Shown: positions 24,479 through 34,577 of the stretch, piece after piece
Layout of the letters: the number at the start of each line of letters is the position of its first letter
Position numbering within the stretch: position 1 is the first letter of the stretch
Source of the DNA: Naegleria lovaniensis
Lineage: Eukaryota > Heterolobosea > Eutetramitea > Acrasida > Naegleriidae
Assembly (NCBI RefSeq): GCF_003324165.1
Contig: NW_025407831.1
Location: 248,001-312,000 of the forward strand
DNA length: 64,000 nucleotides
Reading direction: 5' to 3'
The notes under the pieces: generated by a model
The model's database searches: none
The model's input: the letters and a program-made list of their open reading frames with translations, nothing else
Told to the model about the DNA's origin: nothing
Position numbers and translations under genes: made by a program

Positions 24479-27400
24479 ATGAACCTCTCTCCGCCAAGTG
24501 GTGGTGGTGTATCGTCATCGCCAATAACTCCCGCACTTCAAGGGGGAGGAAACCATCATGTTTTTCCAAGATCTTCAACGGCTCCTCTGAAACCATCATC
24601 ATCATCACTCTCTAATAATAATTTTCAATCATCACGTGACAATTCACACGATTATTATTACTTTCATCAACTCATTAAGCCTTCTTTTGATTATGAATTA
24701 CTTTCTAAATGTTATCAAAATCATCAACTTGTCATACAACAATTAAGTGGTGTTGGTGTTGGTGGTGGAGATTGGAATAACGTTAAAACATCCTCCTCCT
24801 CCTCCTCAACAACAACAAATTGTGATGTTGCAACATTCAATGAAAAGACCACCACTCTCAACCATCCACCACCACAAACGAAAGAAGAACATTCCGAAAC
24901 CACCACCTTGTCCTCCTCATCCTCCTCATCCTCCTCTTCATCCAAAGAATTTCATGACGATGATGCTGGTCATTCCGGAGATGGAGATGGTCAAACCAAC
25001 AATCATTGTTCTTCATTGCCTTCTTCTCCGAATGTATTATCAGAAACTACACACCATGAGGATGACATTATGAAAAATACCACCACAAAATCATCCTCTC
25101 AACCCATTCCTCTCATTGCATTTACTGTTGAGCAATTGAATGATTTCTTTGCTGCCATTCGAGATGGTCATGTCGATGGATTGATTCACCGAATTCTAAC
25201 TGGAGCTCCAACTGCTGTTACTGCTACTACTAGTACCACGAATATATTGTATCCTAATAGTATTGGTAGTAGTCATAGGAGTAGTAATAGGAGTAGTAGT
25301 AGCACTACGACCACGACGACAAGTAACCTCCACACCTCCCATACACCTCATGAAACTGAAGATCATGATGACTTGGATGATGCATCATTTCATGATGACC
25401 GTCACCAGGATCATGACTCGTTCGAGAGAGATACATATAGATTCAATCCTCACTCTTCAATGACCATCCTTCCATCCTGTTATTTATTCATTCGAGATTT
25501 TCAATATAGAAATGTCTCGACCACTTCACATGCCACTCTGGGATACAATTGTTTACATTTAGCTTGTCAATATGGACATTTGAATATGGTTGAAGAAATG
25601 GTTGAGATTTTCAGAGATCATTTTCCTCATGTTCCACTCATCGATTATCTCTCACTCAAATCTTCGAGTGTTCATGAAATGACACCTCTCATGATTGCAT
25701 GTCGATACGGTCATTACAATATTGTCAAATATCTAGTTCCATTTCAGAAATTAACCATTCAAAAGAGTTTGAGTGGAAAATTACCCATTCATATTGCCAT
25801 GTTCTCTGGAAATGATACCAACACTTTGGATATTGTAAAATTATGTATTCCTACCTCTGCACTCAACAAATTTGCATCACATGCATTGCAACAACATGTT
25901 GAAACATTATTGATGAGTAGAGATGTGAATGGAGATGATTTATTAATTTTAGCAGCAAAGGAAAACAAATTTGATGTCGTTGAATATATCATTTCATTGT
26001 TAAAAGTTGTATCCATAGAAACATTTATTTCAGTATTGACCACGAGAAATGTTTATGGAAACGATGCTCTGTATTGGGCCTATACGAATCAACATTTTGA
26101 ATTGGCTGCTTATTTACGAGATGAAATCATTGAATTGAGTGATACGATTCAGAAGAAACCAAATCTGTTGTATGGAGGAGGAGGAGGAGGAGGAGGATCA
26201 TGTTCACCAAATTTAAATTCTCCATTATCGCCATTCAGATCATTGACAAGTTTTGAACCATCTTCTTTTCATTCATGGATGAGTAGTAGTGGTAGTAGTA
26301 GTAGTGGGGGTAGTAGTAGTGGTAGTAGTAGTAGTGGGAGTAGTAGTGGCAGTAACACAAATCATACATTAGGAACAATGAGTGGTGGTGGCAGTGGCAG
26401 TGGCAGTAACACAAATAACACTCCGAATCACACATTAGGAACAATGAACACAACCTCCATCACGACTGTGAATCATCAAGACAATGCATTATTGTTGTTA
26501 TCACTCGATCAACAACATGCATTCAATCTTGAACAATCTCTATTACTCTCTCTCAAAGATCATTTCATGCAATGTATTGAACAAAATGATGTTCTTACTT
26601 GTGATATTCTCATTGATAAGGTTGGAAGAGATTTACTCAAATGCACCACACGTGAAATGAATGTGATTCAAAATAGATCTATTATGAATAGTGATACAAC
26701 ACATCAGGATGCTAATAATCATAGCCATACTAGTACTATGGATGATTCAATGATGATTCATGAATGGAATTATACACCTCTTCATATTGCGTGTCAATGT
26801 CTAAATAAGGAAATTTGTTATTACTTGATCGATACGTTTGAAAAATTATTTGGAAAAGAACAATTACGAGAATGGATCAATCATCAATCGGACAAGTATC
26901 AATGGACAGCACTCAATTTGTTGTGTAAACACAGTGGTGCAAGAATTTTGAATCATCATTTTGCAACAAGTGGTACTCCACTTTTTAATTCTTCCAAAAT
27001 TCAACACAATGAACAAGGAAAAGCCAACGACATGATGAAATTGTTATTGGAAAAGGGAGCAGATTTCACACTTGCCAATTCATTTGCAATGAGACCTATT
27101 CACACATTGGCTATTTATCATGGTCCTATTTCAATGGTTAAATTACTTATTGAAAATGGAGAACATGTGGATGTGAGACATTCATTCACAGGTTATACAT
27201 CGTTGCATTTGGCAGTCTTGTCAGGATATTTAGATTTAGTCATGTCATTGGTGAATGACATGTTAGCTGATGAGACTATTTCAAGTTGGAATTCATCTCA
27301 AATGAATTTTTCATCATCAATGACCACCAATGAAAGTACAATCATTACTACAACGACTACAACTACAACTACGACAAATACATCTGCTACAACTACCACG

Positions 27401-30400
27401 ACCACACCAACACCAACAACATGGTCGAGTGAACCACCAACACAACAATTGTCAGACTCTTCGACTCCTCGTTCCTTCCTAAATCTCATCATCATTGGAG
27501 AAACACCTCGTGAATTAGCGACTCGAATCGGCAATGAAGATATTTGTAAATTCTTCAAGACAAATACTCTATCCTTATTACATGCCATGAATGTGACGAT
27601 GAATACTCCTCCAACTCTACACTCCACAACAACAACAACAAACACTGCGCAGGCATCGTCGTCCTCTTCTTCTTCAACACCACCACCTCCTCCTCCAACC
27701 TCTACAAGTACAGCCACTACGACTACAACTGCCACTACTCCAACTGCCACTACTACAACGAATTCTACTCCAAGTACAACCCCAACTGCTACTACTACTA
27801 CTCCAAGTACAACCCCAACTGCCACTACTACTACTACTACAATGAATCCCAATATGACCTCAACCAATCTTTGGAATTCTGAAAACCCCAATAATGGAAT
27901 CTATACATCCTCACAAATGATGGTTCATCTCTCCAATCAATTATGTATATCATATTTCATTCGTCATGTGAAACGAGATAATTACATTCTCGTTCAACAA
28001 CTTGTAAAATTGAATCCAAATTATTTACAATGTGTCGAAGATGATGAATGGAGATATAGTTGTTTCCATTGGGTTGCACAAAAAGGATGTTATCAAACCG
28101 CACAAGTTCTTCTCAAATATGCTCAACACTATTTTTCACCACAACAAGTGAAACATTTCTTGAACCGAAAAAGTTTGAGAACCAAATGGACACCTCTCGG
28201 ACTCGCAGCCAAATACAATCATGCTCATGTCGCTAAATTATTACTAGAAGGAGGAAGTGTCATGTCCCTGACCACGACTTCAGGAAATCGACCCATTCAT
28301 AGTGCTGCATTTTACAATAGTTTAGAAGTATTGAAATTATTGATTGAAGTTGGAGGTGAAGATGTCAATGTTCAAGATTCCAAAGATGGATTCACAGCAC
28401 TCATTATGGCAGCACAAGAAGGACATCGAAATTGTTGTTCGTATTTACTTTCTCGTGGTGCAGATCCATCCATTAAAAGTAAGGAAGGAGATTCAAGTTT
28501 GTATTGGGCCTATGAAAAGAATCACACGAGTATTGTCGAGTTATTAATTCGAGAATTAGAGAGACGTCACATGAGAGAACCATTGAATCAATTTTTTTTC
28601 AAAGCCGTAAAAAAGAATGACTTGTACACGGTTGAAAATATGATTATGAAAAATAAGGAATATTTATTGATACGTGAACCTGATGAATGGTCCTATTCTC
28701 CATTGCATTGGTGTTCACAGAAAGGTCATACTCAAATGGCACAATTTTTAATTGAAATGATTCAATTGTATTACAGTGATCAATTCTCAGATTTAATTAA
28801 TGCAAAAGGTACTAAAATTAATTGGACACCCATTGGTTTGGCATGTCGATACAATAATTTAGAAATTGCCAAATTATTAGTGAAACATGGAGCAGATTTT
28901 ACCATTCCTACTAAAAATGGTAATCGACCCATTCATAACGCATCGTTTACAGGACATCAAGAAATTGTTAAATTCTTATTGGATTGTGGAGAGAGTGTCA
29001 ATGTTCGAGATTCTAAATATGGTTATTCTGCAGTCATGTGTGCTGCCAAGAAGGGTCATTTCAATCTCGTTAAAATGCTCTATGAACACTATGGAGCAGA
29101 TTTAAATGCTACCAATACCAATGGAAAGACTGCTTTACAATTAGCAATGGATCATCAACATGATGTCATTGTCAAGTATTTGAGAGATCCACCATCCTTA
29201 GATCAACAATTACCAAGACAAGTTCAACAACAATTACCAAGACAACAACAAGTTCAACAACCACCTCAAGGATTATCTTCGTCGTCATCATCCTCCTCCT
29301 TAGGAGCATCTACTCTCTCGACATTACCTCTCAGTACTAGTTCAGTGATCATGTCTCGAAAGAATTTACTCGTATTTGTCACTGCTTTCATTGGAAAATC
29401 TCAATTTAAAAAGAAAATCAAATTGGATGGAATGGATTCGATTAGTACTCTCAAGAATGCTCTCATTCATTCACTCACTGGTCATTTATCATCATCATCA
29501 TTACCATTATCATCATTACCATCATTATCATTACCATCATCATCATACAAAGAAGAATCTTTGAACAATCACATGAATTCATTTGTATTTTTATATTATG
29601 ATGATCAATGTCAAACCTATCTCAATTTAGATGCAGATGCTCTTGAATTTCTTAAAGAGAATCCAAATCTTACTAAAATTGTCATGAAAGAGAACAGTAT
29701 GTTGTGGAGTGAATTCAATCATGGTGGTCATGGTATATGGACTCCATCCATTGATTTGACCAAAACTCAAGAAATTGATTTGGAATCTAAATTCAATGCC
29801 ATGCCACTCTACACTCCAACCAGTGAATATTCCATCATGGATGATTCATTGGGTGGTATGAATAGTAATACTACCCAGAGTTATAATAATAATAATATTA
29901 TTAGTAGTAGTACTAGTAGTAGTAGTGCTATTAGTAGTCACAGTTACCAAGGCATGATGAACCCACCACCTCCACCACCTCAACCACCATCCACCTCTTC
30001 TCATCGATCTAAAAAACTTGCATCTTCTTCCATAGCAGCACAATTCCAACAAGAAATGATACCATCCTCATGTACCATGACCATGACCACCATGATTCGA
30101 CATCGATATCAAGTACTGAAACCCCATCCTGATACTTTTAGAGAATATTTTAGAGGAGCCGAACGAAACATCTTTCATCCTTTCTATTCATCCACTCATC
30201 CAACTTTACCGTTCAACTATAATAATTTCAATAATAATAGTACTACAACTACAAGTGCTACTACTATTACTACTACAAGTGATAGGACTCCAAATAGTGC
30301 TACTACTACTACTACTACTAATACCACTACTCCAAATGACACTACCACCACCACCACCACGACTGAGAGTTGTTGTTATCAATGTCGAGATATCATGACC

Positions 30401-31495
30401 AATGAAATGGTCATTTTAACAATGTATCCACTCGATAAGAAGAATGATCTTCATTCCTATATTCAACATTTGATAAGAATTACCAAATTATCATCTTTTA
30501 ATCATTCCATAGTTCCAATATTGGATGGATTTGAATGGTTTTCACCTCTCTATGGACGTCAATTTTGTTACGTAACACCCTATTATGGTGAACATTTTAT
30601 GGATTTACGACAAGTGATTATGAATTATAAATATCAATCGAGACAACCCATTCCAGAAAAGATGATTATTAGAATTTTGAAAGAATTATGTTCTATTCTT
30701 TCAAATAATAGTTCAATGACCTCATTCATGAATACTAGTAATGATCATTCTACTGGTATTGGTAATAGTAGTAGTAATAATAGTCATTCTACTTCTGGTG
30801 ATAATAATAGTAGTAATAATAATAGTCATTCTACTTCTGGTAATAATAATGACAATAATACTTGGATCCATAAGAATGTACATCATGGAAATTTAAAACT
30901 ATCCAATGTGTTAGTTCCAAAATCATGGATGGAACCCTCGCTAATTGTAGACACTAACGAACTCACGAATGAAAGAATCAAGAGAGGATTAATGTTATGT
31001 GATTTGAGAAGAGATATTTCAACAAGTACAACCACTACTACTACTACGAATTTGACTACTATGACGACCACTAGCACTGCTACTACTACTACTACGATGA
31101 ATATGACGACCATCACACCTCAACAACAGTGGTATGAAGATTATTTGAGCATGGCTTGCATGATTTATCAATTATTAACCTTTGATTTAGAAACTGATAT
31201 TCTTCTATTAATGTCATGTAGTTCAACCTTTAAACATACCATGATTCGATCCATTATTAATCACTATGGATATCAAAGTCCATCATTGACTCAACTCATG
31301 AATATTTTATTTACCATATTTGCACCCATCATGAAATTTGAAATCATTGACCAGTATCCATCATGGAGTACAAGTGGTCATGATAGTAGTAGTAATGTTT
31401 TCATTGAGGATGGTCATGGTAGTGGTCATGATAGTAGTAGCATTAATATTCAACACATTGAATTTCTTGTCAACCAACTTGTGAAGAAATTGTAA
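24479..31495 (+). CDS. Giant ankyrin-repeat protein with C-terminal pseudokinase-like domain
   Basis: One uninterrupted frame of 2338 residues. Ankyrin repeats form four blocks near residues 355-560, 760-930, 1180-1360 and 1380-1565. Examples are GYNCLHLACQYGHLNMV, DGFTALIMAAQEGH and YGYSAVMCAAKKGHFNLV. The blocks are separated by long Ser, Gly, Thr and Pro runs. A ubiquitin-like or PB1-like segment may follow near 1620-1650 (KNLLVFVTAFIGKSQFKKK). The last ~460 residues resemble a protein kinase but have lost key sites. The VAIK Lys is absent (VILTMYP), the HRDLKxxN loop reads HHGNLKLSN with Asn for the catalytic Asp, and DFG reads CDLRRD. So it is likely a pseudokinase or scaffold. Ankyrin-kinase fusions are common in amoebae. 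Partners cannot be told from sequence. Confidence 0.85.
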   Translation: MNLSPPSGGGVSSSPITPALQGGGNHHVFPRSSTAPLKPSSSSLSNNNFQSSRDNSHDYYYFHQLIKPSFDYELLSKCYQNHQLVIQQLSGVGVGGGDWNNVKTSSSSSSTTTNCDVATFNEKTTTLNHPPPQTKEEHSETTTLSSSSSSSSSSSKEFHDDDAGHSGDGDGQTNNHCSSLPSSPNVLSETTHHEDDIMKNTTTKSSSQPIPLIAFTVEQLNDFFAAIRDGHVDGLIHRILTGAPTAVTATTSTTNILYPNSIGSSHRSSNRSSSSTTTTTTSNLHTSHTPHETEDHDDLDDASFHDDRHQDHDSFERDTYRFNPHSSMTILPSCYLFIRDFQYRNVSTTSHATLGYNCLHLACQYGHLNMVEEMVEIFRDHFPHVPLIDYLSLKSSSVHEMTPLMIACRYGHYNIVKYLVPFQKLTIQKSLSGKLPIHIAMFSGNDTNTLDIVKLCIPTSALNKFASHALQQHVETLLMSRDVNGDDLLILAAKENKFDVVEYIISLLKVVSIETFISVLTTRNVYGNDALYWAYTNQHFELAAYLRDEIIELSDTIQKKPNLLYGGGGGGGGSCSPNLNSPLSPFRSLTSFEPSSFHSWMSSSGSSSSGGSSSGSSSSGSSSGSNTNHTLGTMSGGGSGSGSNTNNTPNHTLGTMNTTSITTVNHQDNALLLLSLDQQHAFNLEQSLLLSLKDHFMQCIEQNDVLTCDILIDKVGRDLLKCTTREMNVIQNRSIMNSDTTHQDANNHSHTSTMDDSMMIHEWNYTPLHIACQCLNKEICYYLIDTFEKLFGKEQLREWINHQSDKYQWTALNLLCKHSGARILNHHFATSGTPLFNSSKIQHNEQGKANDMMKLLLEKGADFTLANSFAMRPIHTLAIYHGPISMVKLLIENGEHVDVRHSFTGYTSLHLAVLSGYLDLVMSLVNDMLADETISSWNSSQMNFSSSMTTNESTIITTTTTTTTTTNTSATTTTTTPTPTTWSSEPPTQQLSDSSTPRSFLNLIIIGETPRELATRIGNEDICKFFKTNTLSLLHAMNVTMNTPPTLHSTTTTTNTAQASSSSSSSTPPPPPPTSTSTATTTTTATTPTATTTTNSTPSTTPTATTTTPSTTPTATTTTTTMNPNMTSTNLWNSENPNNGIYTSSQMMVHLSNQLCISYFIRHVKRDNYILVQQLVKLNPNYLQCVEDDEWRYSCFHWVAQKGCYQTAQVLLKYAQHYFSPQQVKHFLNRKSLRTKWTPLGLAAKYNHAHVAKLLLEGGSVMSLTTTSGNRPIHSAAFYNSLEVLKLLIEVGGEDVNVQDSKDGFTALIMAAQEGHRNCCSYLLSRGADPSIKSKEGDSSLYWAYEKNHTSIVELLIRELERRHMREPLNQFFFKAVKKNDLYTVENMIMKNKEYLLIREPDEWSYSPLHWCSQKGHTQMAQFLIEMIQLYYSDQFSDLINAKGTKINWTPIGLACRYNNLEIAKLLVKHGADFTIPTKNGNRPIHNASFTGHQEIVKFLLDCGESVNVRDSKYGYSAVMCAAKKGHFNLVKMLYEHYGADLNATNTNGKTALQLAMDHQHDVIVKYLRDPPSLDQQLPRQVQQQLPRQQQVQQPPQGLSSSSSSSSLGASTLSTLPLSTSSVIMSRKNLLVFVTAFIGKSQFKKKIKLDGMDSISTLKNALIHSLTGHLSSSSLPLSSLPSLSLPSSSYKEESLNNHMNSFVFLYYDDQCQTYLNLDADALEFLKENPNLTKIVMKENSMLWSEFNHGGHGIWTPSIDLTKTQEIDLESKFNAMPLYTPTSEYSIMDDSLGGMNSNTTQSYNNNNIISSSTSSSSAISSHSYQGMMNPPPPPPQPPSTSSHRSKKLASSSIAAQFQQEMIPSSCTMTMTTMIRHRYQVLKPHPDTFREYFRGAERNIFHPFYSSTHPTLPFNYNNFNNNSTTTTSATTITTTSDRTPNSATTTTTTNTTTPNDTTTTTTTTESCCYQCRDIMTNEMVILTMYPLDKKNDLHSYIQHLIRITKLSSFNHSIVPILDGFEWFSPLYGRQFCYVTPYYGEHFMDLRQVIMNYKYQSRQPIPEKMIIRILKELCSILSNNSSMTSFMNTSNDHSTGIGNSSSNNSHSTSGDNNSSNNNSHSTSGNNNDNNTWIHKNVHHGNLKLSNVLVPKSWMEPSLIVDTNELTNERIKRGLMLCDLRRDISTSTTTTTTTNLTTMTTTSTATTTTTMNMTTITPQQQWYEDYLSMACMIYQLLTFDLETDILLLMSCSSTFKHTMIRSIINHYGYQSPSLTQLMNILFTIFAPIMKFEIIDQYPSWSTSGHDSSSNVFIEDGHGSGHDSSSINIQHIEFLVNQLVKKL
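27330..27841 (+). repeat. Trinucleotide-rich coding tracts (Thr/Ser/Pro)
   Basis: Two stretches, about 27335-27420 and 27620-27841, are mainly ACT/ACA/ACC codons with interspersed TCx and CCA. They code Thr-rich, then Ser/Pro-rich spacer between ankyrin blocks. A 27-bp unit (ACT-CCA-AGT-ACA-ACC-CCA type) is nearly duplicated near 27768-27830. Such tracts mutate by slippage and are typical of spacer regions in this window. Confidence 0.7.
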
Positions 31496-31893
31496 TCCGT
31501 GCAAGCTCAGAAAAGCCACCACTCTCTCAATAAATCATATCAACACATGCTGCAACAAATATTGCATCTAAAGACTTCGCAATTCCTCATTGTAATGTGT
31601 CCAGAAAAAGGTGTCGGAGCTCCTAGCTCGCTCACTCAATGCTTCTTTACCAGTCGCACCAGCGTATTCAAATAACAAAACACTTATCAAAAAAACACAG
31701 ATCGTCAACACCAACCACTGACAGTCTCTTTCAATGAACAACACGACATGGAACATTCTCTTATCGGGATTGACACCCAATCTGCTCTCGTGGTACTTTC
31801 ATACTAATCATACAGCTCCATCTTCTACTCTCCAACGTTGGGTATTGCTGATGAATATCCTCCAACAACAACAACAACAATTTGGTTTCATGG
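31496..31893. other. Intergenic stretch, no firm feature
   Basis: About 400 bp between the ankyrin gene and the Rieske gene. A minus-strand open frame of 70 codons (31568-31780) has one hydrophobic stretch, LVLTICVFLISVLLF, but nothing else supports it as a gene. A CAA repeat lies at 31863-31880. Confidence 0.4.
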
Positions 31894-33516
31894 ATGGAAC
31901 GACTCTTGATTCTTTCCATACTCACACTCTGTATGATCGTGTTACACAAATTCATGAAATTCATATATGGAATCTTATTTGAACCTTTGGATCGAGTCAT
32001 TGATTTAGAACAAGAACAACATAATCATACACACACCACCATTTCACATTCCTCACACCATTTGGCCTCTCGCTACAGAAAAAGATTAGGAGAATTTCCA
32101 CCAGTCTATCCCAATGGATGGTTCAAAGTTTGTAATTCATGGGAATTGAAACCTGGACAAGTCAAATACGTGAGAATGTTAGGTTTGGAATTGGCACTAT
32201 ATCGAGGAGAGAAATCTCATCGAGCCTATGCCTTAGATGCGTATTGTACTCATTTAGGTGCTAATTTAACTGTGGGTGGTCAAGTGCATGGTGAGTGTTT
32301 GACATGTCCATTTCATCATTGGTCATTTAAGGGTGAGAATGGTCAATGTGTGTCACTTGGTAACATTCCGATTGAAATGCCAATGATTAAAAAGAATGGA
32401 AAATTAGTACAACATTTACAGGTGAGAGATGATAGTTTTCAAGATTGTCAAAAAGTAGAATATTGTGAACATCGAGATGTTGCTGCTCAACTCAATGAGA
32501 AATCTACTACTCCAAAGGATATTCTGATCCAAACAACAACAACAAATACAGAAGAACACAAACACTCACAGAATTCAAAGATACCATCTCAAGCCAACAC
32601 AAAGAGTTACATTTTAGAAGAAAAGAATGATCAAATCTATTTATGGTTTGATGCAGAGGGTCGACCACCTCATTGGAAAGTACCATCAGTGAGACCTAAT
32701 TTGAAAACTCATGGAAAGTTAGCACATCATATCTATTGTCATATTCAAGAAATTCCAGAGAATGGACCTGTAAGTATTTTCATTCTGTGTTTGTGTTTGT
32801 CATGTTAAAGAATGATCAAACTGGATTCTTCGTATGGTTCATTAGGATGCACCACAGTAAGTAAATGATCGTATGTGCATTCATCAAGTTGTCACACAAT
32901 TGCATACTAGCTGTAAGTAATTGTCGTTACTTTAGAATCTAATACATGCATGGACTAATGATCATTGAACACATTGTTGGCCAATAATTCCAGTAAATGT
33001 CGTTCACAGAGAAATGAAATACACATTTGGATGGATTTGGAATATTTGGGGTGCCAAATGGCAAAAATCAACTCTTGAACATCAAGATCATATTGCCTAT
33101 TTCCAAGTGCAACATGTCTCAACATTTAATGATCTATTCAACATTCCATTCAGTGTTGTTGATGTCAATGGAGGTCAATACGGTCCAGGAATTGTCATGT
33201 TTGAATTTTCAACACCACTTGGTAGTTTTGATTTAATTCAAACAGTAACTCCAGTCGGTCCATTGCATCAACATGTAGAACATGTCATTTATTGCCCATG
33301 GTTCATTCCAAGATGGTTGCAAAATGGTTTTTAATCATGATGACATCATTTGTAGAACAAGATATTCCAATTTGGAATAATAAGACTTATTTGAAACAAC
33401 CTGTGCTCGTTCGAAATGATGGACCCATTGCTCAATTCCGTCGGTGGTTCTCTCAATTTTATTCTGAAAATTCTCCAACTTTGGAATCATTGGGATCAAG
33501 ATCCTTAGATTGGTAG
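31894..33516 (+). CDS. Rieske non-haem iron oxygenase, cholesterol 7-desaturase (DAF-36/Neverland) type
   Basis: Membrane-anchored Rieske oxygenase related to DAF-36/Neverland, which introduce the 7,8 double bond in cholesterol. The start chosen is ATG 31894 ([17 protein letters not shown]), a membrane anchor. The Rieske [2Fe-2S] site is complete: CTHLG and CPFHHW. A Thr/Gln-rich insert follows (about residues 195-240), then [14 protein letters not shown] and [16 protein letters not shown] donor at about 32770 begins a run of introns. The next exon may be only 11 nt (GATGCACCACA at about 32846), followed by exon 33000-33330 ([13 protein letters not shown]). The family motif ENGxDxxHLxxxH for iron binding falls across this junction, and its first His is not cleanly resolved. 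A -1 shift near 33318, at AAAA, joins FIPRWL to KWFLIMM; the tail [13 protein letters not shown]...[10 protein letters not shown] is typical of the family. Confidence 0.85.
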
Positions 33517-33682
33517 AGAATTTATTATTTGTAATGTAGTATTATTTTAATATACACAAACCATTTGAATATGGAAAAATTATCTTAGATGGTAGTAAAA
33601 ACTTTTAGCATTTCAATAATTATTGACAAGAATTGGTTGAAAAAAAACTAGTAATTTCAATGAATCAGTAACAGCAACAGCA

Positions 33683-34525
33683 CTACTTTCTTCGAATGAC
33701 TAGAACTTGCTCAACCACATATTTCATATCCGATGATAATTTACAAGTATTTCCAATGGCACTACTGGATATGACCTTTGGACATGATCCATTCTTTGCC
33801 ATATTCAAATAAATATTATTGACCACTTGATTGGAGAGTGAGGCATCAATGACCATACACACCGTATGCAACAATGTATTTTGTTGATACAAGTTTCCAT
33901 AGAGTGTAATCATGTCACTACTACTACTACCACTACTACTACTACTACTACTAATAGTCACATTCATGATATCACTCACTGTATATTGTGGTGAATAGGA
34001 AATCTTTGGTAAATGATAAGCTTCGGAATCGGTGTAATTGGATGGATTGAAATTTTGTAAAATTTCAAGAGGACAATTATTCAATGATTGTGCTTTATAT
34101 TGAAAAGATACTCCAACTGAATTGATCACTAGATAAACAATCATGGCTTGTGATGTACAGGAGAGACATGCAATGTTTTTAGAATCACCAATTGAGATGG
34201 GATTGACATGAAGTTGATAGGAGGAGGATGATGGTTTTGTTGTGGTGGTGGTCGTATTGAAAATGTATAGAGTATAGAGAGAGGATGGAATGGAGTCGAC
34301 GAGTATGGATGACACATCATGAACACTATTGATGGATGGTGGTAGAGGTGTGGCCATTTGAATGGAATCGAGTCGTGATGACACAAATTCATGAGCATGA
34401 ACCATCACTTTGACATGAATGGAGCACAACAGGGTGATGAAGGCAATAACGACGAAGAACGAAGCAAGTGGAGTGATTGGCATTTTTTCAAGAGTTTCAA
34501 CGCTCAACTTGTCAACACATTTCAA
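33683..34525 (-). CDS. Putative secreted protein, unknown
   Basis: Not recognised; 280 residues, or about 266 if translation starts at the second Met (MPITPLASFF). That Met begins a good signal peptide (FFVVIAFITLLCSIHVKVMVHA). The mature part has Thr/Ser runs, several possible N-glycosylation sites (NVT, NGS, NYT) and five or more Cys, as expected of an extracellular domain. No membrane segment or anchor is clear at the C-terminus. It ends 52 bp from the next secreted-protein gene on the same strand, suggesting the two may be co-located surface or secretory genes. Confidence 0.6.
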   Translation of the reverse strand: MKCVDKLSVETLEKMPITPLASFFVVIAFITLLCSIHVKVMVHAHEFVSSRLDSIQMATPLPPSINSVHDVSSILVDSIPSSLYTLYIFNTTTTTTKPSSSSYQLHVNPISIGDSKNIACLSCTSQAMIVYLVINSVGVSFQYKAQSLNNCPLEILQNFNPSNYTDSEAYHLPKISYSPQYTVSDIMNVTISSSSSSSGSSSSDMITLYGNLYQQNTLLHTVCMVIDASLSNQVVNNIYLNMAKNGSCPKVISSSAIGNTCKLSSDMKYVVEQVLVIRRK

Positions 34526-34577
34526 GAAAGAGATGAACTCATTTATGCAATATATTCGATCAAGTTCTTAAATTCTC

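Noticed and set aside
31568-31780. 70-codon minus-strand frame with one hydrophobic segment
   Set aside because: It lies in the leader of the Rieske gene, has no family resemblance, and frames of this length are common here by chance.
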